From contig WQTL01000416.1 of the NCBI GenBank assembly GCA_009786275.1, positions 1 to 7,620 on the forward strand: a DNA stretch of 7,620 bases. The letters run 5' to 3'. Source of the stretch: Bacillota bacterium (lineage in GTDB: Bacteria; Bacillota; Clostridia; Oscillospirales; Acutalibacteraceae). The notes below the pieces were generated by a model that saw only the letters and a program-made list of their open reading frames with translations, did no database searches and was not told the DNA's origin. Made by a program: the position numbers and the translations under genes. The number at the start of each line of letters is the position of its first letter. Within the stretch, counting starts at the first letter, position 1. This document shows positions 1-6,500 of the stretch, piece after piece.

Positions 1-261
1 GGGCGTTTGGAACTGGATGCTATCTCCCTTCGTCTGGAGATTGGTGGACGGCACCGCGAATTTCACGCGGAAAAGCCAAAAATAGCGGTATCTGTTATCG
101 GGCTTGAGCGCCCGGAAGCCCACCGCCACAAGGCAGCCATCGTCCTCGCTGGCGGCGACGAGGACGCCGTTGCTGTCAACGCTCGCGCCGGTCAGGTCGG
201 TGGCCGCCGCGACGCCGATGTCCTCCACGCCCAGCGACAGCTTCCCGCCCTTGAAGGCTTT
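1..261 (-). pseudogene. Phage major tail protein fragment (phi13-type), 5' end missing
   Basis: Reading the minus strand with codons ending at positions divisible by three gives about 87 residues with no stop, running off the left edge. The segment contains DLTGASVDSNGVLVAA, then VAVGFRALKPDNRYRYFWLF, and ends TKGDSIQFQTP. This matches what I know of the C-terminal half of siphophage major tail (tube) proteins of the phi13 family, where a pattern like LGATV-NGVLV, then VALGF-S-K-NGKYRYVWL-KGKF, then TK-D-IEFQTP is typical. These proteins polymerise into the phage tail tube. The N-terminal half (roughly 100 residues in the family) is absent: upstream sequence is a beta-helix gene in another frame. 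The frame does have an ATG at 288 but with no convincing ribosome binding site, so I treat the fragment as truncated at the junction. The family call is from pattern memory, not a search. Confidence 0.7.
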
Positions 262-1189
262 AATAGATGGCCCCGCTGTCCGAGACATGCCGCACCACGT
301 CGTGTATGTTGTTGTACTCAATTGTGTTATTATTGCCGTGAAAGTAAATCGCCGTGTGTGCGGAGTTATAGATCTCGTTGTGGGCCACCAGATTGCCAAC
401 GCCGCGTAATTCCACCCCGCACATCCAGGTCTGCGCCACGGTGGGCCAGTCGTGGATCAGGTTGTTCACGGCCCTGCTGTTCCCCGGCGTGAGGGTGTCG
501 GCATCGCCGCCGTCGAGGTAAATGCCCCGCTGCCCCACGAAGCAAATTTCGTTGTCGCTGGCGGTGTTGTTATAGCCCTCCAGCCGCAGCGCGTCGCCCG
601 CCAAATTGCGGATCACGCAGTGGTCCACGGTGACGCCGTCGCCGCGCAAGTCCATGCCGCCGCCCCGGGTTCCCTGCAAGGTCAGGCCAATGAAGCTAAG
701 ATTTTTCACGCCCTCGCCCACGATGAGCGTTTCTGTATTGAGGGTAAGCGCGATATTTTTGAAATCGCCTTTTGGCGGCCATAAATACAGCAGTCCTGCG
801 CTTCTATCCAAATACCATTCGCCGGGCTCGTCCAGCTCCTCCCGCACGTTGAAAAAGTAGTAATCCCTGCCCTGGTTGTATTCGTAGCCGCCGGCGTGTT
901 CCGTGGCCACCGCGCCGTCCGCCAGGGATTTCGATTCCACCCGCGTGCTGGCGTCGCACCAGTCGTAGCTGAAATAGCCGAACAGGGCACCGGCCTTGCG
1001 TTCGCCGCGCGAGTAGAGCGTGAGCAGCGTCAGCGCGGCAATGCCGAGGGTGACGGCGGCCATGGCAAAGGGGAATACGCCGGGCTGCCAGTTGACGTAG
1101 ACGTCGCAGTACCAGATCAGCGCGGCGGGCAGGGCGAGGGCAAGGCCCAGGGCGGCGAGGGTTGACGGGGCTTTTGTTGGCTTTTTCAT
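260..1189 (-). CDS. Chimeric ORF: two-helix membrane N-terminus joined to an internal piece of a right-handed beta-helix protein
   Basis: This 309-residue ORF starts 3 bases after the GH31 stop, with GGAG of the GH31 3' end serving as a likely ribosome binding site, so it is probably coupled to GH31. Residues 1-8 are basic; residues 9-27 and 37-58 are hydrophobic helices typical of a membrane protein. From about residue 68 the character changes to GYFSYDWCD, then GRDYYFFNVREELDEPGEWY and LYLWPP, followed by short Asn/Gly-rich rungs (GVTVDHCVIRNLAGDALRL, NNTASDNEI, VAHNEIYNSAHTAIYFHGN). That is a parallel beta-helix (pectate-lyase-like, PF13229 type) carbohydrate-active or surface protein. Such proteins normally have an extracellular N-terminal part of some 200 residues before GYF-YDW and continue past DSGAIY with TGRD-type sequence; both are missing here. 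It stops at TAA 260-262 where phage tail sequence begins. The ORF is therefore likely non-functional as a beta-helix enzyme, or an assembly chimera. Confidence 0.75.
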   Translation of the reverse strand: MKKPTKAPSTLAALGLALALPAALIWYCDVYVNWQPGVFPFAMAAVTLGIAALTLLTLYSRGERKAGALFGYFSYDWCDASTRVESKSLADGAVATEHAGGYEYNQGRDYYFFNVREELDEPGEWYLDRSAGLLYLWPPKGDFKNIALTLNTETLIVGEGVKNLSFIGLTLQGTRGGGMDLRGDGVTVDHCVIRNLAGDALRLEGYNNTASDNEICFVGQRGIYLDGGDADTLTPGNSRAVNNLIHDWPTVAQTWMCGVELRGVGNLVAHNEIYNSAHTAIYFHGNNNTIEYNNIHDVVRHVSDSGAIY

Positions 1190-1192
1190 ATT

Positions 1193-3115
1193 TTAACGCT
1201 CCATCGCGGCAATCCGCCCGACAATCCCTTCCGCATCCTCCAGCACACCGGTCAAGCTTTCCGACCCGTGGCCCTCCAGCACGAACACAGGTACCCGGCT
1301 GAAGGGAGCCTCGAAGCCCTTGAGTATCCGCCCGCCTTCGTAAATCACCCCGTCGAAGAGGCCCCGCCACTGCCCCTTCGGCAAATAAATATCCCGGCGG
1401 GTTGCGTCTTCGAATACCGGGGCGACCAGCAGGGCGCAGCCCAGCATATATTCGTCCTCGATATCCCAGGTGTTTTTGTCCTGGGGGTCATAGAGCCACA
1501 GGTGGCGCATCAGCGGCATTCCGGTTTCGCAGGAAATCGCGGCCTGTTCCAGCAGGTAGGGCCGCAGCGCCTGGTGGAGCTTGGCGTATTCCCTGTAGAT
1601 ATCTTTGATCGGCTCATCGAAGTCATAAGGCCGCGTGACGGTGCCGTGGGTCTGCATGTTGGAGCTGAAGCAGCCCATCTGTGTCCCCCGGATGAAGACG
1701 CGTTCCTCTATGTTTTCCTCGGCGGGCCCTCTGGTCGGCTTGTAGCCCGCCATGTCGTAGCTCATGAAAGGGATGCCCGACAGGCCGCTGCTGAGCACGC
1801 CCGTCAATTGCGCCCGCAAAAAGCGCCATTCCCGCATCTGGTCCCCCGCCCAGAGGAAGGGATAGCGCTGCGCGCCGATGCCGCCGCCGCGCGAAAAGCA
1901 CATGCCGCCCTCGGGCCGGTTTTCCTGGTAATAGCGGTACATCCGCGCGTTATACAGCGTGGGGTACCAGTGGTGCGCGCCCGAGACATCCCGCCCATCG
2001 TGGAACTGAAGTGGCAGGAATTCGGGGAACTGCTCGCAGAAGTCGATCTTGCAGCCGTCCACGCCGATTTCCTTCACCAGACGGCCCCAGACGAAATCGT
2101 ACCACCATGCCATGGCTTCGGGGTTCGTCAGGTCCAGAAAGCGCACCTTGCGCGGGTCGGGGTGGTCCTCCGGGTTGTAACCGGCGGCTTCCGGCAAGAA
2201 CGTGTTTCCATCCGGTTCCCTGACCATGTACTCGGACCTGTCGTATTCCGGGTACTCCCGTATGCGGGCGCAGCCCTCATAGAGCATGACCTTCTTACCC
2301 ATGGCGTGCAGCCGGTCCGTCACGGCCTTCAGCTCACCGTAGCGGCCCGCGTCGTAGGTGGGGTAGCTCTCCGCGATCACCGCGTCCCAGGGGAAGCCGT
2401 TGCGCTCCATGGCTTCCGCCATTTCGAGGATGCCCTGTGCCGTGCTGAAATCGGGGTGATAGCGGCAGACCTGGATGCCGAACAGCCAGGGCGCTGGCAT
2501 GGGCGCAAAGCCGGTCAGCCGCGCATACGCTTTGAGGGTTTTGGCAGGCTCGGCATTTTCAAAGATATACAGATCGAGGGGCGCGCCCGCAAGCTGTATC
2601 TCCCAGGCACCGGGGTCCGCCGCACCCAGGTCAAAGATAGAGTGCTCATAGCGGTTCAGGAAGAGCGCGTAGCCGTTCGTGCTATGAATAAACGGGATGG
2701 GGACATAGCTGTTGCCGTCCGTCCCGCACCACTTATCGATGGCCACGAGCTCCACGCACTTGCCGCGCTGGTTCGCCGCGTTGAACTGCTCCCCGCAGCC
2801 GAACAGCGCCTCGTCCTTCGAAAGCGTACCCTGCACAGAGATATTTTCGCCCCTTTGGTGAATCGTCAGGCCAAACGATGCGAGGATGTGTTCCGCCTGC
2901 GATTTCTCGAAGGGCAGCTTCGCGCTGCCACAGGGCTCGCCCAGGTCTTTGGCCAGGGTTTGCGCCGCGCCCATGTCAATGAATTTGCCGTCCACGGCGC
3001 TTTGCAGACGCCACAGGTTTTCCCCCGCGAGGGTCAGGCGCAGCCGCAAGGGCTGTTGCTTTTCTCCGTTCTGGGTGAAGATGATCTCGTTTCCGCCGTG
3101 AGTTATGTCAGTCAT
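1193..3115 (-). CDS. GH31 family glycoside hydrolase (alpha-glucosidase/alpha-xylosidase type)
   Basis: This 640-residue cytoplasmic-looking enzyme has no signal peptide. Residues 1-200 form the N-terminal beta-sandwich, with LFGCGEQFN (104-112) and IPFIHSTNGYALFLN (140-154), the usual GH31 entrance motifs. The (beta/alpha)8 barrel follows from PWLFG (209). The catalytic nucleophile is most likely Asp358 in DGCKIDFCEQ, and the acid/base Asp425 in RYPFLWAGDQ. The C-terminal beta domains hold LLVAPVFED and DIYLPKGQW. GH31 enzymes hydrolyse alpha-glycosidic bonds with retention. KIDF rather than DMNE at the nucleophile resembles the xylosidase side of the family, but substrate cannot be fixed from sequence. 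The length is normal for compact bacterial GH31. The start is supported by AGGAGG 8 bases upstream. It follows the UDG-HEPN gene by 30 bases, with a membrane-protein start right behind it, so its own sugar cluster may be elsewhere or broken. It appears full length. Confidence 0.92.
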   Translation of the reverse strand: MTDITHGGNEIIFTQNGEKQQPLRLRLTLAGENLWRLQSAVDGKFIDMGAAQTLAKDLGEPCGSAKLPFEKSQAEHILASFGLTIHQRGENISVQGTLSKDEALFGCGEQFNAANQRGKCVELVAIDKWCGTDGNSYVPIPFIHSTNGYALFLNRYEHSIFDLGAADPGAWEIQLAGAPLDLYIFENAEPAKTLKAYARLTGFAPMPAPWLFGIQVCRYHPDFSTAQGILEMAEAMERNGFPWDAVIAESYPTYDAGRYGELKAVTDRLHAMGKKVMLYEGCARIREYPEYDRSEYMVREPDGNTFLPEAAGYNPEDHPDPRKVRFLDLTNPEAMAWWYDFVWGRLVKEIGVDGCKIDFCEQFPEFLPLQFHDGRDVSGAHHWYPTLYNARMYRYYQENRPEGGMCFSRGGGIGAQRYPFLWAGDQMREWRFLRAQLTGVLSSGLSGIPFMSYDMAGYKPTRGPAEENIEERVFIRGTQMGCFSSNMQTHGTVTRPYDFDEPIKDIYREYAKLHQALRPYLLEQAAISCETGMPLMRHLWLYDPQDKNTWDIEDEYMLGCALLVAPVFEDATRRDIYLPKGQWRGLFDGVIYEGGRILKGFEAPFSRVPVFVLEGHGSESLTGVLEDAEGIVGRIAAMER

Positions 3116-3145
3116 GGGTCTTACCTCCTGCTTAGGTTTGATTGC

Positions 3146-4228
3146 TTATCGCACAAAATATTCCGTGTACATCCGCCTGAACCTGTCGCACAGTCCGAGG
3201 ATGGCGTCAATCCCCTCCCGGGAGACGAACACGCTGTTGCCGCCGTAGATATAGACGCCTTGCAGACGCCGCAGCCGGGCGAGGTTCTTCAGGTTTTGCT
3301 CGCCGCCCCGCTCGTCGATGACGCCGCTTTTGTGGGCGATGACATTGCGCAGAGCGTGCAGGCTGCGGATGTCCTTCATCAGTGTACGGACCGCCGCGTA
3401 ATCGCGCGCCCGGCGGGACAGCAGTTCCTCAAAGGGCGAGAGCCACCGCGTCTCAATGTCGTCCTGGGGCGCGGGCATGCTTTCCAGCAGGTTTTTGATG
3501 TTGCTTTCAATGAAGATGAAGCTCTGCAACACCAGGTTGTACGCCCGCAGATTGGGCAGGACGATCCCGTCCATCCACGCGCGCTCAAAATCGCTGACGT
3601 CTACTGCGTGCGTAAACTTGTCCAGGGCGGCGATGCTCGCGTATTCCAGGTCCATGAAGCTCGCGCCGGAAAACGCCGGGTGCTCGCACTCTATCTGAAC
3701 CCAGCCGATGTAGGGCTGGAGCGCCCGCCGGATTTCTTCATACTGCGCCGCGCTTTCCATCGAGGGAAAATCCACGCGGAACAGCTGCCGCGGCGCGCCG
3801 TCTTTTTTCGCGGCAAGGTAGGGGTGCTGTTCCGGGGGCAGGTGCGCGATGGTTTCGCGGCCCAGCAGGATGACGATTTCGGGCTCCAGGGCCTCGACTT
3901 CCCTGACCAGAAGGGGCGCGCAGGCCGGGGTCCCGCCCTCCATGTTCGCGTGAAAGCACTTCTGGTAGTGCGTCCAGTAGATGCTGCCTGCGGGGTCGTA
4001 AAATTCCCGGATGAAGGCCTCCGAGGGCGCGGCCCCGCCGAACAGCGCCAGGCACAGCCGCCTGAACAGCAGCATGAAATACAGCGGCCTGTGCCGGGCC
4101 GCCCAGGACGGCGCGAAGGACACCAGCATGATCCGCTGTCCGCCCATTTCAAAATGGAAGGGCTTGTGGTCCTCGCATAGGTTGCAGGTTTCAATGGCGT
4201 CGAAGATGCTATTTGGACCGGGGTTCAT
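3146..4228 (-). CDS. Uracil-DNA-glycosylase-like Fe-S domain fused to a C-terminal HEPN (RiboL-PSP-HEPN-like) domain
   Basis: This protein has 360 residues. Residues 1-190 look like the family 4/5 uracil-DNA glycosylase fold: CNLC (Cys15, Cys18), a beta strand IMLVSFAPS (33-41), YWTHYQKC (84-91) in the position of the family's Y-TN--KC, Cys103 eleven residues after Cys91, EIVILLGRETI (117-127), and EHPAF (182-186) matching the HPS/HPA motif. The four cysteines fit a 4Fe-4S site. The GEaPG-E motif 1 is replaced by SFAPSWAARH, so uracil excision may be lost or altered. Residues about 195-358 are helical and carry ALRNVIAHKSG with RNVIAH at 294-299, the R-x4-H signature of HEPN ribonucleases, then YGGNSVFVSREG and a final helix. 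HEPN domains cut RNA in toxins and phage defence. Start ATG has AAGGGA 7 bases upstream and overlaps the YhhN gene by 20 bases, so the two are co-translated. The domain calls rest on visible motifs; a defence role is inference. Confidence 0.7.
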   Translation of the reverse strand: MNPGPNSIFDAIETCNLCEDHKPFHFEMGGQRIMLVSFAPSWAARHRPLYFMLLFRRLCLALFGGAAPSEAFIREFYDPAGSIYWTHYQKCFHANMEGGTPACAPLLVREVEALEPEIVILLGRETIAHLPPEQHPYLAAKKDGAPRQLFRVDFPSMESAAQYEEIRRALQPYIGWVQIECEHPAFSGASFMDLEYASIAALDKFTHAVDVSDFERAWMDGIVLPNLRAYNLVLQSFIFIESNIKNLLESMPAPQDDIETRWLSPFEELLSRRARDYAAVRTLMKDIRSLHALRNVIAHKSGVIDERGGEQNLKNLARLRRLQGVYIYGGNSVFVSREGIDAILGLCDRFRRMYTEYFVR

Positions 4229-4844
4229 GGCCGTGTCCCTTCAGGAAGAGATTTTGAAATATCACCGAACCGGCAATCAGAACATAGGACGTGTAGAACA
4301 GCGGGAGTATATAATGACCATAACCCCGGAGCCTTAAAAAGCTGTTCAGGGCGATCAGCGTATCCGAGGCCAGCAGGCAGGCAATGCCAAGGGCGTAACC
4401 CCAAGTCCAGGACGGCCGCCAGCCGCTTTTCACATCGATGGACGCCGCCAGGGACAGGCAGGAAATCAGCAGGTAAATGAGCGCCGCGATTGCCAGGAGT
4501 ACGTTGTTTTGCATCAGCTGGGATAACCGCAGCGACACAAAATAAAAGCTCAGAAACGGGACCAGGATAACGCCAAATACAACCCATGAGAACTTCCGCC
4601 GCCCGGTGATAACTACCCAGCCGTATGCCAGAAACCCTGCGTGTGCGATGAAATATCCCGCAATCCCAAAAATGGAATCTGTCTCCGATGACGGGCTGCG
4701 CAGAAACCAGTCTCCGGCAATCGAAATCAGGAACGACCCTGCCAGCGCCCACAGCCACTTGCCGCTTCTTGGTACGAACAGTTTTAGCAAAACCATGGCC
4801 AAAGCGCAGCAGAGACACAGGCACACCAATACTGTGATTCTCAT
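4209..4844 (-). CDS. YhhN-family integral membrane protein (lysoplasmalogenase-like)
   Basis: This 211-residue protein is almost entirely membrane helices, about seven to eight, with segments near 3-22, 31-48, 58-79, 85-104, 115-134, 147-168 and 178-200. Family landmarks are AGDWFL (44-48, Asp45), the AHAGFLAY stretch (67-74, His68) and ASDTLIAL (159-166, Asp161). YhhN proteins (PF07947) include vertebrate TMEM86B, which cleaves the vinyl-ether bond of lysoplasmalogens; bacterial members are usually uncharacterised membrane enzymes of the same fold. Plasmalogens occur in anaerobic clostridia, which makes such a substrate conceivable. I chose the ATG at 4844, which has AAAGGA 8 bases upstream. 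A GTG at 4865 would add seven basic residues but lacks a site. It is first in its unit and overlaps the UDG-HEPN gene. GC content looks lower than in the neighbouring GH31 gene. Whether it works with the HEPN protein, for example as a membrane partner, is unknown. Confidence 0.78.
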   Translation of the reverse strand: MRITVLVCLCLCCALAMVLLKLFVPRSGKWLWALAGSFLISIAGDWFLRSPSSETDSIFGIAGYFIAHAGFLAYGWVVITGRRKFSWVVFGVILVPFLSFYFVSLRLSQLMQNNVLLAIAALIYLLISCLSLAASIDVKSGWRPSWTWGYALGIACLLASDTLIALNSFLRLRGYGHYILPLFYTSYVLIAGSVIFQNLFLKGHGHEPRSK

Positions 4845-4903
4845 ACACGGTTTCCTTTTCCTCACGCATTTTACGCCCTCGCAAACAGGGCTTTGACGCT
4901 ATT

Positions 4904-4927
4904 GAAAAAGACAGGGTGTTTCCCTGC
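4904..4927 (-). terminator. Rho-independent terminator of the mini-HU gene
   Basis: On the minus strand a CAGGG/CCCTG stem (4912-4916 with 4922-4926, plus a G-T pair) encloses a five-base loop and is followed directly by CTTTTT. It lies about 20 bases after the mini-HU stop codon and ahead of the YhhN gene, so it separates these two units. The stem is short but GC-rich and well placed. Confidence 0.65.
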
Positions 4928-4946
4928 CCAAACTTGCGTTATGATG

Positions 4947-5066
4947 TTATATCTGAGCCACGGCGTCTTTCAGCGCCTTGATCACCGCGTCGGCCCATAC
5001 GGCGGCCTGCTTCTTTTCGATGCCCTCTTGCTCCGCGAGCTTGGCGGCAAACTCTTGCTTGGCCAT
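4947..5066 (-). CDS. Mini-HU: DNA-binding protein HU reduced to its two N-terminal helices (39 residues)
   Basis: The product starts MAKQEFAAKLAEQEGIEKKQ and ends IKALKDAVAQI. The first 31 residues match HU alpha-1 and alpha-2 (compare MNK-ELI--IAEKAGLSKK-AE-A--AFIDAL), the part that forms the HU dimer core. A normal HU has about 90 residues; the beta-sheet with GFGTF and the two DNA-gripping arms with the conserved Pro are absent. The tail KALKDAVAQI also resembles the usual HU C-terminus (GKALKDAV), so the gene may be a clean in-frame internal deletion joining alpha-2 to the native last codons. Its start is fixed by AAGGAG 7 bases upstream; a longer frame reaching 5141 lacks a site and contains the promoter. 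It has its own promoter and terminator, so it is an intact transcription unit. As built it should not bend DNA; it could at most dimerise with full-length HU. HU-family identity is fairly sure, function is not. Confidence 0.6.
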   Translation of the reverse strand: MAKQEFAAKLAEQEGIEKKQAAVWADAVIKALKDAVAQI

Positions 5067-5108
5067 GTGATTGCTCCTTATTTTTTTATGATTTGTTTTA
5101 CGTTGAGT

Positions 5109-5137
5109 ATTATACCAAAAAGCAGAGCCAATTACAA
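5109..5137 (-). promoter_or_regulatory. Sigma-A promoter with extended -10 for mini-HU
   Basis: On the minus strand TTGTAA (5132-5137) and TATAAT (5109-5114) are separated by 17 bases, and TGG precedes the -10 as an extended element. The mini-HU ATG lies 43 bases downstream of the -10 box with an AAGGAG site. The promoter sits inside the 3' part of the DUF1294-like remnant, consistent with that reading frame being fortuitous there. Confidence 0.75.
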
Positions 5138-5274
5138 GCATTTCTCAGAAAAACCTTTGCAGTGTGCAGCGAAAATTGACGGTTGAGCAGATTCCGCACC
5201 CACATTGGGTCGTGGATGGGGAGTATCACCGCCAGAAGATTGATGGCGGCGAGGTAGATCGCTATGTACGGCAT
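5110..5274 (-). pseudogene. DUF1294-like small membrane protein, broken after its first helix
   Basis: An ORF of 54 codons starts at ATG 5274, overlapping the MFS stop, with GAGAGG 6 bases upstream, so it is translated in the exporter operon. It begins MPYIAIYLAAINLLAVIL, which resembles the first helix of DUF1294 proteins (Bacillus YsdA type, around 85-95 residues, pattern YL-INL-AF-LMGIDK--A----WRIPE). The expected MGIDK and WRIPE motifs and the second and third helices do not follow; instead the frame reads PIHDPMWVRN and then runs through the mini-HU promoter to a TAA. I read it as the 5' stub of a DUF1294 gene joined to foreign upstream sequence somewhere between about 5170 and 5225. The resemblance covers only 18 residues, so the family name is tentative; the break is inferred from absence of the rest. 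Confidence 0.45.
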
Positions 5275-6464
5275 ATCTTACCTCTCTCCCGCAGTCCATA
5301 AATCACCCCCACCAGTGCCAGCAGCGGGCTAGTGACCAGCAGGATCGTTTCAACCCGCACGACATCCGCGAGAGGGCCGAAGAAAAGAATGGCGATGGGC
5401 ACAGAGCCCGCCATGATGATTTGTATCACCGAGAACACCCGGCCATGCATCTCCGGCGCGGCGGTTTGCTGCAAGAAAACGGTTTGCGCCGCCGAAAGCA
5501 CGGGCCAGAAAAAGCCCGCCAGGAACAGAAACACCAGGAAAGACGTGAAGCTCCACGACAGCCCCAGCAATGCAAAAGTCACGCCGAAGCCCGCGATGCA
5601 CACGGCCATGGTGCGCGGTTTGTCGCGGAAGTCGCCTTTTTTCGCCACAAAAATCCCGCTGAGGATCATGGCCACCGACCACACGCTTTCATGCACGGTC
5701 AGCCGCCAGACTTCATCCCCGAAGCTGCGCTCAATCAAAAGCGTATTCAGGGTGAACGCCGGGGTGATCAGCAGGAAGGCAAACAGGAAGGCGATCATCA
5801 GCCTGCGCAGCTGCCCGTGCGCCCATATGTAGGACACGCCCGCGCGCATTTCGCTCAGCATAGACTTTGCTTCGGCCACGGGAGGGTTTTCCACATGAAT
5901 GCGGCCCATCACCGCGATGGCGAGCGCCGCCGTGACGACATCCACGAAGAACGCGCCCACAAGCCCCACCGTGCCCAGCAGCAGGCCCCCCACGGCGGGG
6001 GAAAGCAAGTCCATGGCGGATTTGAGCGTCTGGTTGATGCCCTGGATCTTTGTCAGATGCTCCTCGGGCACCAGCTGCGGGTAAATCGCGCCCACGGCGG
6101 GGTTCTGGATGCCCGCGCCCAGCGAGCGCACCACGGACACAGCCAGCAGCAGCGCCATATTTTGAAAGCCCAGCAGGAACGAAACCGCCAGGCCCAGCGT
6201 CGCCAGGGCGATAAAGCCGTCGGCCAGCATGATGATTGTCCTGCGGTTATAGCGGTCGGCCCAAACCCCCGCGAACAGAGAAATGAGCACATAGGGGATC
6301 TGCGTACATAGGGTGGCGAGCATCATCCACAGGCCGGAGGAGGTTTCGAGGGTGATATGCCACAGCACGGCAAAGCCCACCACCGACGAGCCGAACAGCG
6401 AGAGGTTCTGGCTGATCAGGAAGATCGCGATGCGTTTTTTCCAGGGTGCTGCGCTTGAGGCCAT
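5262..6464 (-). CDS. MFS transporter, drug-efflux (MefA-like, MFS_3) type
   Basis: This 400-residue protein has about twelve predicted membrane helices in two six-helix halves, split by a basic loop near residues 190-215 (GRIHVENPP to RAGVSYIWAHGQLRR). The MFS motif A is intact in the loop between helices 2 and 3: GVWADRYNRR at 66-75. ALLLAVSVVRSLGAGIQNPAVGAIYPQLVP resembles the helix 4-5 region of macrolide-efflux-like exporters. Such proteins use the proton gradient to export drugs or other small molecules. Typical length is about 400-420 residues, so it looks complete. GGAGG lies 4 bases before the start. It follows the tautomerase by 36 bases and is probably transcribed with it; the DUF1294 stub overlaps its stop. 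Substrate cannot be told from sequence, and resistance is not implied. The C-terminus GKICRT is hydrophilic and short. Confidence 0.88.
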   Translation of the reverse strand: MASSAAPWKKRIAIFLISQNLSLFGSSVVGFAVLWHITLETSSGLWMMLATLCTQIPYVLISLFAGVWADRYNRRTIIMLADGFIALATLGLAVSFLLGFQNMALLLAVSVVRSLGAGIQNPAVGAIYPQLVPEEHLTKIQGINQTLKSAMDLLSPAVGGLLLGTVGLVGAFFVDVVTAALAIAVMGRIHVENPPVAEAKSMLSEMRAGVSYIWAHGQLRRLMIAFLFAFLLITPAFTLNTLLIERSFGDEVWRLTVHESVWSVAMILSGIFVAKKGDFRDKPRTMAVCIAGFGVTFALLGLSWSFTSFLVFLFLAGFFWPVLSAAQTVFLQQTAAPEMHGRVFSVIQIIMAGSVPIAILFFGPLADVVRVETILLVTSPLLALVGVIYGLRERGKICRT

Positions 6465-6500
6465 TTATCCTCCATTGTCACATGCGTCGGCGCTTTGTGC

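Noticed and set aside
1..288. ATG at 288 as the true start of the phage tail frame (MSRTAGPS)
   Set aside because: Those first residues are the beta-helix codons read out of frame, and no ribosome binding site is evident; the real gene must start well upstream in intact phages.
1268..4180. Plus-strand open frame of 970 codons antisense to GH31 and the UDG-HEPN gene
   Set aside because: It spans two well-supported minus-strand genes, including their intergenic gap, has low-complexity His/Val/Arg-rich translation with no domain, and is explained by GC-rich codon use in the real genes.
4845..4865. GTG start at 4865 for the YhhN gene
   Set aside because: It has no ribosome binding site and adds a basic, non-family extension; the ATG at 4844 has AAAGGA at good spacing.
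4876..4892. GCCCT/AGGGC hairpin upstream of the YhhN gene as a terminator or riboswitch
   Set aside because: It is a five-base stem with a seven-base loop, no T tract and no further conserved structure; most likely chance.
5067..5141. Upstream extension of the mini-HU frame (MLVIGSAFWYN...)
   Set aside because: It would include the -10 box and the ribosome binding site in coding sequence, and HU proteins start at the MAKQEF position.
5421..6311. Plus-strand open frame of 296 codons opposite the MFS gene
   Set aside because: The translation is rich in His, Gln and Arg with no motif, mirroring a membrane protein gene read backwards.
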